A stretch of 64,000 nt of DNA, taken from Tetmemena sp. SeJ-2015. Taxonomy: Eukaryota; Ciliophora; Spirotrichea; Sporadotrichida; Oxytrichidae. Position 1 is the stretch's first letter. Every line of letters starts with the position of its first letter. Where the stretch lies: the NCBI GenBank assembly GCA_027382625.1, contig JAJKFJ010021860.1:24115-88114 (forward strand), read 5' to 3'. A program made the position numbers and the translations under genes. The notes under the pieces were generated by a model that was given only the letters and a program-made list of their open reading frames with translations, made no database searches and was not told the origin of the DNA. Below, in pieces: positions 32,061 to 43,214 of the stretch.

Positions 32061-34880
32061 ACAGAAGCCTCAAGTAGGAAGTATCAAGAACAAGATCGTC
32101 GCTCAAGATAAATACTCTTCTATGATTGTATATTTGTATATATAAGACTTGCAGGACGAAAGAGCAAAGTGCAACTTCAACCAGTAGGAGTTGACCCACG
32201 CCATCTGGGGAGGAAAGGAGAAATACGATTCGATTAAGAAGATGTATCAAGACATGGAGAATGATGAAGTGCTTCGCTTCAACCACAAATGGTACGACTT
32301 GACCAGGGAGGAACAGATTGATCTCAACTTCAAAAGAGTAGCAAGAGCCTTCCAAGTCTACAAGCACAGATTCACACACACACAAAATCATTGCAAATTA
32401 TTGTATATTTAATATAGGATTCACTGATTATCAGATTGACTACATCAACTTCTTCTCAGTGATGTTATATTTATATGTTCTAAGGAATTGTAAGTTAATC
32501 GCACTTAGCATACCTCCCAAGAGAATATTCTTATAGTCTACAATACAAACAATTAAAGGAGAAGTTAATGAGAAAAAATTCAAGTTAAATCTTGAGATTT
32601 ACACACACAAAAATGTATAAAAAATATATACAATTTTATAAGGTAAATTTAATAATTTTGCATGGTGCGTATCAAAGCAATAAAATGGAAGAAATAAATG
32701 CTCTCAATTTAATGAAGGATCGAATTAATATTGAGATTATAAAATTACATATGCTATTAGAAAGATATGATTGTCTTGCTAAGGCCATGTGTCTAATGTT
32801 GTTGTTGAAATATTGACTTATGATGCCTATAGTACCCCTTCGGCCTCACTATGACCATGTTCTATCTGTGCATCGACTAGCTTGGAGATGAAGAGCAGAG
32901 AGCAAAGTTCTTGCCCCTTATCAAGAACTTCAAAATCGTTGGCTCCTATGGACAAACTGAGCTGGGCCATGGATCTAATGTAGCTGTAAGTTAAAAAAAG
33001 TCTTATTAAATAATACTATGAGTTTCCTGGAGGAGTCTGACTGCTGTTTAGGGAATAGAGACCACTGCAACTTTCGATCAAGAGAAGGATCAATTCGTTC
33101 TTAACTCACCCACCATCACAGCCACTAAGTTCTGGCCTGGTGAACTTGGAAAATTCGGAGGCTGGTCTGTCGTCTATGCCAAGCTCATCATCAAAGGAAA
33201 GTCCCATGGAGTTCAACCCTTCTTAAATTTAAATGGTTATCCACTTAAGATATATCTTGGTGCAGCTTAGAGACACCCAGACCCATGAGCCACTTCCAGG
33301 AGTTGAGTGTGGAGATATCGGTCCTAAATTCGGATAAACCCTATTCCAATCCAATTTGGAGAAGATAGTTCATTAATGAGTGTTTTATGCAACAAAGGAT
33401 AACGGATATCTGATTCTAAATAACGTGAGAATCCCCCGCACAAATCTTTTGAGAAGATTCGTCGACGTAGACAGAGAGGGCAAATTCACAGTCAAGGGAG
33501 ATTTGAGATCTCTCTACTCAGTCATGATGTTCATCAGAGTCGCCATCGCAATCGGAAGTGCCAAGGACCTAGGCAGAGCTCTGCTTATCGGAACCAGATA
33601 TGCTGTCGTCAGAAGACATTAAGAATGTATTGATGCTATATATTGAGTGAAGACAGTTCAGTACGTAGGATGGGTAAGTTTGAAATCAGGTCGGATATTT
33701 CATAAATTGGAGAGTCAAATAGATGGATTCCCTAATAGCAGGGATAAAGAGTTTAATTAAAGACTAACGTCATCACTTATAGAACCAAGATCGAGAGGAA
33801 GTTGCTTGACTACCAGACCCATCAGTTCAAGTTCGCTCCTTTGATGGCCTACTCTTTCGCCTTCACTTTCGCAGCCCTTGACATGGCTAACCTCCATCAG
33901 CAACTTCTTAAGGATATCCAATTATCATACCCTTTTAAAGTCTAATTATAATCCAACAAGGCAACTTTGGTCTGCTAGATCACTTGCACCATTTGACCTC
34001 TGGCTACAAGGCCTCTTACACTAGAATCGCATATGATGGTATCGACACTGTCAGACAGAACTGTGGAGGTGCTGGTTTCCTCGCCTGGTCAGGCCTACCC
34101 AGCCACCAGACTGACTACGCTCCCAACACCACCTTCGAGGGAGACAACACTGTCATGCACCAACAGTCCTCTAGACTTATTCTCAAGACCATCAAGAACA
34201 TCCAGAGAGGTTTCAAGCCCTCAGGAATCTTCGACTACTTCAACAGACTTGATGAACTCCTCAAGCTCAAGGCTGAAATTTTAAAGTATGCTTTAATCTA
34301 AATTGGAACCAAGGGTAGTCTCCACAGCATTGAGTTGCTGGATAGCGCACTCGCAGCAAGATCAGCTTACTACATTAAGAACACTGCTGTCAAGTACGCA
34401 ACCTCTCAGCTCTCTGAAAACGAGAAGATGAACTCTGCTCTCGCAGTTGATCTCGTGAAGATGGCTCACTCTCACATCATGTACGTGACTTTCAAGAAGA
34501 TGCTCGAGCACATTAACACCCACCCTTACACTTGCCCTAAGATCAAGGAGAACCTCACCGTCCTTGCCAGAATCTACGCCCTCACTGAGCTCATTCAAGA
34601 CTCAGTGCCTCTCTACGAGACTGGCTTCTTCTCTGCTGGAACTTATCAGCAATTGCTCGAGGCTCAGAAGGAGAACATGAAGCTCCTCAGACCTCAAATG
34701 ATTCCCCTCATTGAGTCTCTCGATATCCCTGACAGCCACTTAGTGTCAGCTATCGGAAACTCTTATGGAGACATCTACGAGACTCAACTTCAGTGGGCCA
34801 GAGAAAGCAGACTTAACAAGACACAAGTGCTACCAGGCATTAAGGAATACATCCTTCCCATCCTCAACGCTAAGCTATGA
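32061..34880 (+). CDS. Acyl-CoA oxidase, copy 3
   Basis: Best preserved of the three. The first recognised residues are LEQKPQVGSIKNKIVAQ; the ATG segment was not found. Motifs: HKWYDLTREEQIDLNFKRVA, MTMFYLCIDQLGDEEQRAKF, SYGQTELGHGSNVA, GIETTATFDQEKDQF, TKFWPGELGKFGGW, VECGDIGPKFG, RQNCGGAGFLAWSGLP and TTFEGDNTVMHQQ (catalytic Glu region), then the helical C-terminal domain. GT-AG introns: 32490-32832 (long), 32986-33051, 33674-33782. IESs: GATTCAC, ATGTT (13 bp), TCTT, TA, GAAGACA, ATCCAA, AAATT. The last 546 bp (from 34335) are uninterrupted. It ends ILPILNAKL at TGA 34878; AKL fits PTS1, so peroxisomal location is likely. Confidence 0.92.
32369..32417 (+). other. IES, pointer GATTCAC
   Basis: 49 bp, starting with an (AC)n run, between GATTCAC 32369-32375 and 32418-32424. 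Excision gives YKHRFTDYQIDYINFFSVM. Confidence 0.88.
32462..32474 (+). other. Ultra-short IES (13 bp), pointer ATGTT
   Basis: Only 13 bp from ATGTT 32462-32466 to ATGTT 32475-32479. Excision gives NFFSVMFQGI followed by the phase-0 intron, matching YMFQGL in copy 2 (no IES) and LMFQGI in copy 1 (36 bp IES at the same residue). Confidence 0.85.
33221..33254 (+). other. IES, pointer TCTT
   Basis: 34 bp between TCTT 33221-33224 and 33255-33258. Excision gives GVQPFLVQLRDTQTHEP. Confidence 0.85.
33335..33385 (+). other. IES, pointer TA
   Basis: 51 bp between TA 33335-33336 and 33386-33387. Excision gives GPKFGYATKDNGYL. Same site and pointer as in copy 2. Confidence 0.76.
33612..33648 (+). other. 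IES, pointer GAAGACA
   Basis: 37 bp between GAAGACA 33612-33618 and 33649-33655. Excision gives RYAVVRRQFSTQDG. Confidence 0.87.
33916..33950 (+). other. IES, pointer ATCCAA
   Basis: 35 bp between ATCCAA 33916-33921 and 33951-33956. Excision gives QQLLKDIQQGNFGLLDHLHH. Confidence 0.87.
34276..34299 (+). other. IES, pointer AAATT
   Basis: 24 bp between AAATT 34276-34280 and 34300-34304. Excision gives LKLKAEIGTKGSLHSIELL. Confidence 0.86.
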
Positions 34881-35005
34881 GGTATTCTAACTTAATCTAC
34901 AAAAATCTACTATCAAAGTCCTTTATCGTTAACTTATTTAAAGTTTAGACATTTTTAAGCCCTAGAGAAAGAGTAACTAGTATGCTTGGAAGAAATAAAT
35001 TTTAA

Positions 35006-37110
35006 TCAGTCAATGACTTTGGGTTATTTTTAGAACTTTCTTTACTCTTCATATTCAAAATTCTGTTAGTCTTAGGGATTAGCGTACACTTCATCCTCTC
35101 CTTCATTTTCACCAATGACGATTGGCATACCCACTGGGATGTTATATTCTTCACCATTGAAGTATTGCGGCTGTTATCCGTGGTGATTCTAATTCAGTAT
35201 TAAAGATAACTATACATTTAAGTATGATATGATTCTAATGCGCAAGGAAGGGGTTGTAGTTGTGAGCCACCTATGCTTAATTTTGTTAATCCAAAACAAC
35301 TGGCTAGCCTCACAGATATTAAATATTTTTGAGGGATTGAAATAGCCTGCTTATTAAGGAAGTTACTGATATAAACATGCTCATTATTAATTGTATGATG
35401 GTTAACATTTAACTTTTGGATTTATTAATAGAGTCTTGGATCGATTTGATATTGTTAATTTCTGACATAATTGAGGCCCATATCTTAAGACCTTGGCATC
35501 TGCTTGATCTCCTCCATTTAGTAATGTTGAGGAGGTCTCTGATTTGCCTAATTGAACTACCGTTGACTTTGACTAGGCGGGAGAGGCCTGTTGGGATTAA
35601 TGATCTCCTGTTTCTTGTAGTTGTAAAAGATCTGAACAGGGATGATGATTTGGGGTATGGACTTGCCAAAAGTGAGACCGTTATGCTCAAAATTTATCTC
35701 AACGAAGTACCTGCATTCAAAGTGCATGGTTTTCAAACTGGGTTGCATCCCATACAGCCAGCCTTAGAGTTCCCCTTCCAGGTATTTCTTTTGCTCACAG
35801 AGTTTCTTCACATACTTATCGTTCAGGAAATTAACTAGAGACAGGGGCAATTCCACTTGCTTGGAGTCAGCTCTCTTGGCTTGAAGCATACCGAATTTGC
35901 GATCGATTAGCATCTCTTTAAAGTTCAGATTTGCTCCTTGAGAGGAGACTACTATTTCACGGTAGAGCTTTATGTCAGCCCGTTTTAAGTCTTTCTCTGA
36001 TTAGCTGTTATCTAACTCCAATCAAAATATTAATACACATATAAAATGATATTGAAATGAACAACTAACTTAAGTTAATGTGATCTTGAGAACTTCGTGG
36101 GGCATGAATGCATCCTTATCTATGTGAGCAAGTGCTTGTGCAGACCCACTCTTAAAGAAGAGGAAGTTCTTGAGGTCTTGTTTCTAAAGGAAAGACTGAT
36201 CAAATTTGATGAGCTCAGGTTGATGATGCACTATCAAGATCCTCTTGCTCAGGAGTGGCAAGTAGTTCTACTTCGATTTAATATGTTCTATGTTAACACA
36301 CTATAAATAAATATCTTATTTCTTGCCGTTAGTAGAGTCGATCATTTTTGCCACAAGTTTTATAAATGGTCATGCTTAAATTAAAGTTTGTACATAACTG
36401 AAATTTTGGAGTCAAAAAAGATAAATAAAATGAGATAATGTCTCTTTGACCGACGAAAAGGAAGCTGCTTGGCATGTCCTGTGGAATCTAAATCTGGAAC
36501 TTGAACTGTTGTCTTCCCTTATTTTTTCCTTAAAATTAAAGTGTACTTCTACTCATTGATCATAATCTAATTTTCCTGGTTGTTGGAATTTATGGATGAG
36601 CTTGTCTATGTGGATGAACACTCTTTTGATGGGTCCTTTGGAGTCAGAAGAAGACATAGCAGTTTGCAGCAATATCTTAAATAAGATGTTTGTATTAGTT
36701 TGTAGAGCCTTTTCAGTCTTGCGTTTGATTTACTCGCTCATCCTGGCTGCTCCCTTTTCGATGCTTTCTCTGGATGAGCCCTTTTCTTCTTCCTTGGCTG
36801 TATCCTGAGTGAGAGAGGCTCTGCGTTTGTTGTGCTTTGAAACATCGTCCCAGGTTATCTTCTCCTTTCCGATCAGCTCCAGAGTAATTGCCTCTGTTGG
36901 GAAGTCCTCATCCAGCTAAATAGCAAGAGAGATTTAATCAAGAAGGGGTTATACTAAATAGGTTTAGTAGGAGACAGTTCCTGTGATGGTCTCTCCAGCT
37001 AGGATTTCCTTCTAGTCAAGTTTAAAATTATTATTAAAACCAAGTAGTAATTAAAGTGAAATAAGGAGGGAGCCCTTGGTGAAGGCTTTCTTTGAGTCTG
37101 AGTTTCCCAT
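35006..37110 (-). CDS. Arrestin-like protein A (Met-Gly start)
   Basis: Alpha-arrestin-type scaffold, probably a cargo adaptor at membranes. The minus-strand ATG at 37110 gives MGNSDSKKAFTKGSLLISLD, then the arrestin N-fold QKEILAGETITGTVSYQ, LDEDFPTEAITLELIGKEK and ITWDD. The middle holds a charged insert (RRASLTQDTAKEEEKGSSRE). The C-domain spans about 35500-36300 (for example YKKQEIINPNRPLPPSQSQR), and an acidic/Gln tail follows (VGMPIVIGENEGEDEVY). TGA is at 35008-35006. Gly2 and Ser6 match the N-myristoylation pattern MGxxxS. An IES with pointer CTT... lies near 37020-37060, where the frame jumps from SLLISL to DQKEILAGE. First of six similar genes, all on the minus strand. Confidence 0.78.
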
Positions 37111-37811
37111 TAACTTTCAAATAACAATATATATTTTACCTACTCACACTATATCCACTCATCTATCTTAAACAAACAGATCTTTAAAAATATTCCTTGT
37201 TTATTTAATTCAAATTGAGTTTTTATTTAAATAAAGCATTCCACTTTTTGAGATCTAATTTGAATATTATGTTTTATCTTGGATAAATTAATCTAAATTC
37301 TTCCTTTAGATTGATTTCTGATGATGACTATTTAAATTTGATACAAGATATATAATGCAAATAAATTGTTTATACTTTGACACTCCAAACAAAGAATCCT
37401 CACTATCTTACCCTTACCATAAAGGATACTTTTATGAAATGTTCATCTTATTTTAATATCATATCTTAATTTTAACAATACCATTTTTTTAGCCTAAAGT
37501 ACTAGCTCTAGATAGAACTTACTTTCAAAATCTTAATCTAAAACCGCGATACCACCAAGTTAACTAAAAAATATTTATCACACATGTGCAAATATCAAGC
37601 ATTTATAATTCATCTTTTTTAGAGAAGATTCATGAGTCTGCACTATCTTATTCCTCAACTTGTGCTCTATTAATTTAAAGTAATTATATCCTTCATATTA
37701 AATTGAGGCTTTAAAAATTTTCCTTTCTTAGGAATAAAAATACTACTTTATCAATCAAATTAAATATGTTGAGTGCTGACTTGGTAGGCTGAATCCGGTA
37801 TAGGAATATAA
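37111..37811. other. Intergenic, strongly AT-rich
   Basis: 700 bp between arrestin A and arrestin B with no conserved frame on either strand. Nothing else recognised. Confidence 0.5.
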
Positions 37812-40135
37812 TCATGAATCTGTATTGGACTCATCCAGAGTATGGAAGATAGGGTCTGCTCTTGAGTAGTTAGCTGCATTTAATTTATCACATCTCCATC
37901 TTAATAAATATAAATAAGGATTGACCTCTTCCTCTTTTATCTCCTCGTCATCTATGTCATCTGATATCCTGAAGATATTTGTGAGCTTCTTCACCATGCA
38001 AACTTATTTTTCCTCTTATTCATCATCATGCTTGCATTCTTTAAATAATACAAAATAAGTGATGATGATTCATGATCAGCGCTCTGCTATCTCTCTAGTA
38101 ATTGCTCTTCAAGCTGCTCATTTAATTTTGAGTCTTCATTGTCAAATCTTTAGAGCGTTGGTGGATCTATCTTTGTAAAAGGTTATTGTTATAAATTACT
38201 AAGGAGTCTATCAAAGGCTGGGAGATAGCAGTCGGGCCGCCTAAAGTACTCTATATCTATATTAGATAGAACTGAAATGTCTCTCCTCATCTAAAACAGC
38301 TTCCAAATATATCATACCAAGTTAACTCTCGTCAATCTCTATAGTCACCACATCTAAATTCAGATGGCGAGTTGCTGCTCTCGTATCTATCTGGGGAGCA
38401 GAATAAGTGCGCTCCAAAACTGTATTGCTTAGATTGTTAAAGTTACTACTCCCACTCGAGTTACTTCCCTTACGAATTTAGCCAGTCCCTCCTCCATTAC
38501 TTCCATTCTGAGCAGACACCTTCCTTCTATAAAACATCCATAAAGATGATATAGATATCTATTTTGAGAGGGTGATTAAATTAGTTGAGATTAAGAAAGA
38601 ACGGATTTATTTAGTTCCTGAATCTCCCTTTAAGTGTTTGAACTTGGCTGAAGTGGAATCTATTCCTAGTCAGGTAATAAGTCTGGGCACTGAATCCATA
38701 TTGGTAATTTGACTGTGGGAAGCTTCTTGCCAATCAGGAATCCAGAGTGACTGAATCTAAACCGCAGGAAATAGGTGCATCTAATCAAGGCACTCTAGCA
38801 GCTTAAAGATGAATAGATATTACTAAAATATTACATTCAACTTGGAGGAATAAAATCCATAAAGCGTAGCTCTTCGTGAAAGAGTTTCTTTTTCCTGTCT
38901 TTCTAGAATTTATGATAGTGCTATTTATTACTAGTCTGATCTGTTGTCACGTCACTTAGTTTTATGTCAAATTAACTTTGCTCTAAAAGCATATATGACT
39001 TAATAATTTTGCTCTATTCGTGTTTGGAAAGGCCCATGAACTAATTTCTGATTAGTACTTATTCAACTCGGTACGGCTCAGCTCCAGGGGTGGAAGTTTG
39101 CTGACAGACGATCTCTCTAACTAGTTCTACTTTAATTTACTTGAGGTCCCGATTTGACTTTTGATTATCAACTCTCATCATAACCCCCACTGCCTGGTCA
39201 CACCGAAATAAGATACATTTATCTTAAATCTTTATCTTTTCTTTCAAAAATGTTTCTTGCTCTGTATAAATATCAATGTTCGTTTATCCCTATTTGAAAA
39301 TGAGCATGTTACGAATGCTGTGCTAGATGGAAATGTGCTACTGATCTTTGTCGAGCGCATTTTATTACTAAATGTAAAATCTCTTCTAAGCGCATACATC
39401 CTCAAGCGAAGCCTGCAACACTTGCTATTACTGGGCCCCTAGACCTTTTAGGACAAAACTATCTTCGGAGGAATTGTTTTGCGAGTTATGAGAGTGCGTG
39501 GAAGTATTATGACCCTGTTGATAAGCAGAAGATGAAGTATTATTATTTTAACCTGAGGAACCAACTGCAAACAAGCTTACTAACTTAGCCCTTAACTTGT
39601 ACTTTATGCTCACTCTGTCCTTTGTAAAGTACAAATCGTAATTGCTTATGCTATAAAAGTATAAACGACTTTACCTGAATGGAAAAGAAAGCTTGAGGGC
39701 AGATTGCTCGGAAGAATACAATATAAATACTTTAAGCGGAAATTTTAAATGAAAGAGTAAACTGAAAAGGTAGAGTGATTAGAGTATTGGGCTTAATACT
39801 CTCTTTGAAATAGCAAAATATTTTGTATGATAGAAAGTGTAAAGTATGTGATGGTAATTGACGATTTCATTATATCCAGTGTGCGTCAGTTTATCATCTG
39901 AGCCTGGATTTTCAGCTAACGTCTACCACTGAGTCTTCTCTCTGCCGCATAGTTGCAGTGTGATCATGCTTCCTTTTAAAATGTCATCGTTGAGTAATAT
40001 TTTGACCTTTCCGATGACTATGTCATTTGATTTGGTTATCAGATATAAGAAGATTTCAGGCGAGATTTTTATATAAGGATTGATGACAGAACAATCAGAA
40101 AAATCTTACAAGATATCAGAATAGCTTTCTATCAT
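37812..40135 (-). CDS. Arrestin-like protein B
   Basis: The minus-strand ATG at 40135 gives MIESYSDILQDFSDCSVI (no Met-Gly). The N-domain has DIVIGKVKILLNDDILKGSM and QLCGREKTQW, then RVSIKYKLRAKLVSLFAVG. The C-domain is clear: QHSIRNMLIFKQGQTNIDIY, CDQAVGVMMRVDNQKSNRDL, KQIKVELVREIVCQQ (arrestin_C strands). A long Ser/Gly/Asn linker and an acidic C-terminus (ISDDIDDEEIKEEEVNPY) follow, ending at TGA 37814-37812. Short IESs or introns remain unresolved around 38000, 38700 and 39690. It is adjacent to arrestin A in the same direction. Confidence 0.76.
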
Positions 40136-40321
40136 TTCTACTCCAAATCAACCTCCTATCTTGCACTCTCTCAAAGAAGAAGCATATAAAAACAATATTT
40201 ATATAATTATTATCATACTGAAGTATTGATATATGCACTAGAGTTTATAAGAAATAGATCCATTCTTAGATTTATTTCTTGAGGAGATAAAATTGAAGTA
40301 AGCAGAGTTTAAGTAAATAAA
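40136..40321. other. Divergent promoter region
   Basis: AT-rich gap between the start of arrestin B (-) and the start of the coiled-coil gene (+), so regulatory sequence for both should be here. No specific motif assigned. Confidence 0.4.
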
Positions 40322-43064
40322 ATGCGAAATTAGATTTAAGATAAGGAGCTAAAGAACATGCTTTTGCAAGGAAGGCAATCTTAATGGCAGAGAAACAACA
40401 ATATTCAACAATTTCAAACTCCTGAGTAAACAGCAAGAGTCAAATCTTACACAGAGAGTATTGAGAAAATTCAAAAATTTATAAACAAATAGTGGATGAT
40501 AAATATTACCTTTTATCCCAAGCTTTTTTTAAAATTTTCTTTCACTCATGCAATAAAGTTAAAGAAGAACAGCTTACTGACTTAGAGTATTCATTATAAA
40601 GTGACCAAAGAAAAATTATAGCTATTTTTAATCTCTCTGTTTTAAATTAGTGGAGAATCTAGTTTGATAACTAAGTGCTAGCAGCTGCTGTCAGATCTGA
40701 TTCAAGATAGGACTCCAGAGAGCTCTCTCAGTCCAGTCAGAAACTTCAATCAAAGTCTAGTCGAAAGTTCGTCAAAGAGCAAAAGCAAATTGGTACAATA
40801 AGAAAGCTTTGACATAAAATCATACCAATATTAGGAATTTTATGCCTTTTAACTTCCTAATTGATTATTTTTGGGCTTAATAGTAGAAACAATAAGATGG
40901 CAATATAGATGATTTAGAAATCGAGGATTTTAGGGGAACAGTGGTTATCAATTAAGGACAAGATGACGACGACGATTTGATAGATAAATGGGGAGGTAAG
41001 AAATAGTAAGAGCTGACTTTATATAGGTTTTAATGAGAGGTCGGGCAACTATGACGAGATGCGGGATATGGAAGAGCTAGAGTTTTAAGTTCGAAAGCAC
41101 AGTGAGCAGCAGCAGATAGAGGACCTCTATCAAAGCCAAGGAAGAAGTAAAGCCAAATAAGTTAAAGCCTCCTCCACCTCAAAGAGGATGAGATAAGATC
41201 CTACTAATGTAATGAATTAAACAAATCTTCAACAAACCTCGTAAAGGAATAGGTTACCTAAAAACAAAACATCATCCAAGATCATTCAATCGCAACTCTA
41301 AAAAGAGGATACGACTGCGCTCATGAGCCATGATAGAAATTTTTTTATTAACTCTAAATTATTTTGCTTCTTTTTAATTTTACCTACTCCACTAATAGTT
41401 TCGCATCTTAGAAAAATAGCAAGGCTTAAAATTCAAGCAGCAGAATCTCTGACACACAGTCAGCAAGCAAAACAATATAGAATAGCAATTATAATAAAAT
41501 CCCTTAATAGACTTTTAATTAAGAAGATCCTTTGTCACACATTAAGAAAAGTAATGAAGATTAAATATAAAAATCCATGGAGAGATAAGACTCAACCTCC
41601 AGGCTTTTAAAACTGAAGTAGCTGCAAACTTTGAGAGACTTAGTCAGAGAGTAAAAGAGAAATAAGAGATTATAATTTATGCTTGCTTTTAATTAGATTT
41701 GAGGAATTATATAGCAGTCATTCTCAGAGGTCTAAATCAATCCAGGACAAGAGTTAGTTAAGATACTCTACTATCTAAAATGCTCTTCCCAACTAATCAC
41801 AAACAGCAAATTACCCTCATTGATTTATAATAAGTTAAAAATAAGAATCAAGAATAGTTTGCTAGACTTTAAGAAGCAAGCAGAAATTTAAAGAAGAGTC
41901 AGCTTAGCAATAGATCATAAAACTAAGATATCCATTAGGCTCTTTACCAATCAAAAAATATATTAGGGACATATTTTTATCTTTAAGTATAAGTTTTGAG
42001 AAAATGGTTTACATTTTAAAAAGCTTTTTAAAAAGCAATAAAAAATATCTAATTTTTTTTTAAAATTATAATTTTCTTTACCAGAAAGGACTGTTCTTAA
42101 TTTTATGATTATTTAGGTCAGAAGTTTGAAGAGGAAAGAAGGATTAAAATAAATGACTTGAGATAATCATTTGAAATAAAGGAAACCCAGGAGTGCACCT
42201 TCTAGCCCAATCCTCACAAATATAGAGAGCTTATTAAGCAATCCTTATCAATTCGGAAACTCTCTTAAAAAAAATAATATCAAAGAAAGATTCTAGACGA
42301 ATCTAAAAGCGCCATAGAGAGAGTAAAACTTTGAATACAGTCCTCACTATGGCAAGAGTCCCTCGCCTGACTTGCGAATGTCTTCTAAAGCCCATGCCAA
42401 AACTTTAAGCCAGTCCTTTAAGAAGGAAGTAGATAGGAAGATGGAGCGATTCTACGACATTAACTTAGAATGGGACAGAGAGAGGCAGCAAAGGCTACTA
42501 AGGGAAAGGGAAAACAAGAGATTGCAGGAAATGGAAGACTGTATATTCTAGCCCAACATCGAGAGACGAGAGGCACTAAATAGTTTGAAAACGTAAAGAT
42601 ACCCATAGGGAGAAATAAAGCTCTCCTATATGAAAATAGTGATTGATTGATAGTGCTCATAATTAGTTGAATGAAAAAAGAAAAGATCCACAGGGATATG
42701 AAGAAAGTATACAGTGTAAGGTAATACATGGATAGGAAGTAAAAGGCAAAAGAGGAGGAGCTAAGAAAGTCATCCATTATTAATAAGTTTGATGGCTCAC
42801 ACTGGAATCCCAAGATTACTAAGACTAAACCCTTGAATATAACTCCTGGCATTTAATCTCTCCAACAATAAATTTATGAAAAGCAATAGCAAATTTTCCA
42901 AAATATGTCTAAAATGAACAAAAGTAGATAATTTATCCAACTTTAAAAACATTTAACTTTTTTGAAAAGTAAAAAGAAAAAAGACAAAGCAAAGAAAAAA
43001 TCAAAGAAGAGACCAGAAAAGGGAATTCTCGTGGGAAAATTTTTTATATTTAAATAAAAAAAAA
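40322..43064 (+). CDS. Coiled-coil protein with FQPN-type motifs
   Basis: ATG 40322 gives MRNQIQDKELKNMLLQGRQS. The protein is charged and Gln/Lys-rich. An acidic segment (DDLEIEDFRGTVVINQGQDD) spans a 32 bp GT-AG intron at about 40995. Later come DRKMERFYDINLEWDRER and LLRERENKRLQEMEDCIFQ helices, with two Cys-x-Phe-Gln-Pro-Asn motifs (ECTFQPN near 42196, DCIFQPN near 42540), a repeat style seen in protist ciliary or cytoskeletal proteins. The end is Lys-rich (KKKKDKAKKKSKKRPEKG); the stop is not certain because the flank is poly-A/T. Several IESs remain unplaced (near 40510, 41340, 41960, 42600). Function unknown. Confidence 0.6.
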
Positions 43065-43214
43065 AATTTTAAAATGCAATTCACTTATTAAAGCCCTCTA
43101 AAATTTTTTGGTTTTTGGAAGAAAATAATTATGGTATTTTTTGAATAATTTCACAGAAATTATAAATTGAAAAAAGTTTAGAAGGTTATGGGGTTGATGA
43201 TTTTGTTTTATGAA

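Noticed and set aside
30173..33387. TA pointers suggesting a Paramecium-type TA-only IES system
   Set aside because: Only the IESs at one site use TA. All others use varied pointers of 3-10 bp, so TA here is just a short pointer.
35416..35838. 140-codon plus-strand open frame
   Set aside because: It is antisense to the arrestin A C-domain, which has recognisable strands. The Leu-rich plus-strand translation is a shadow.
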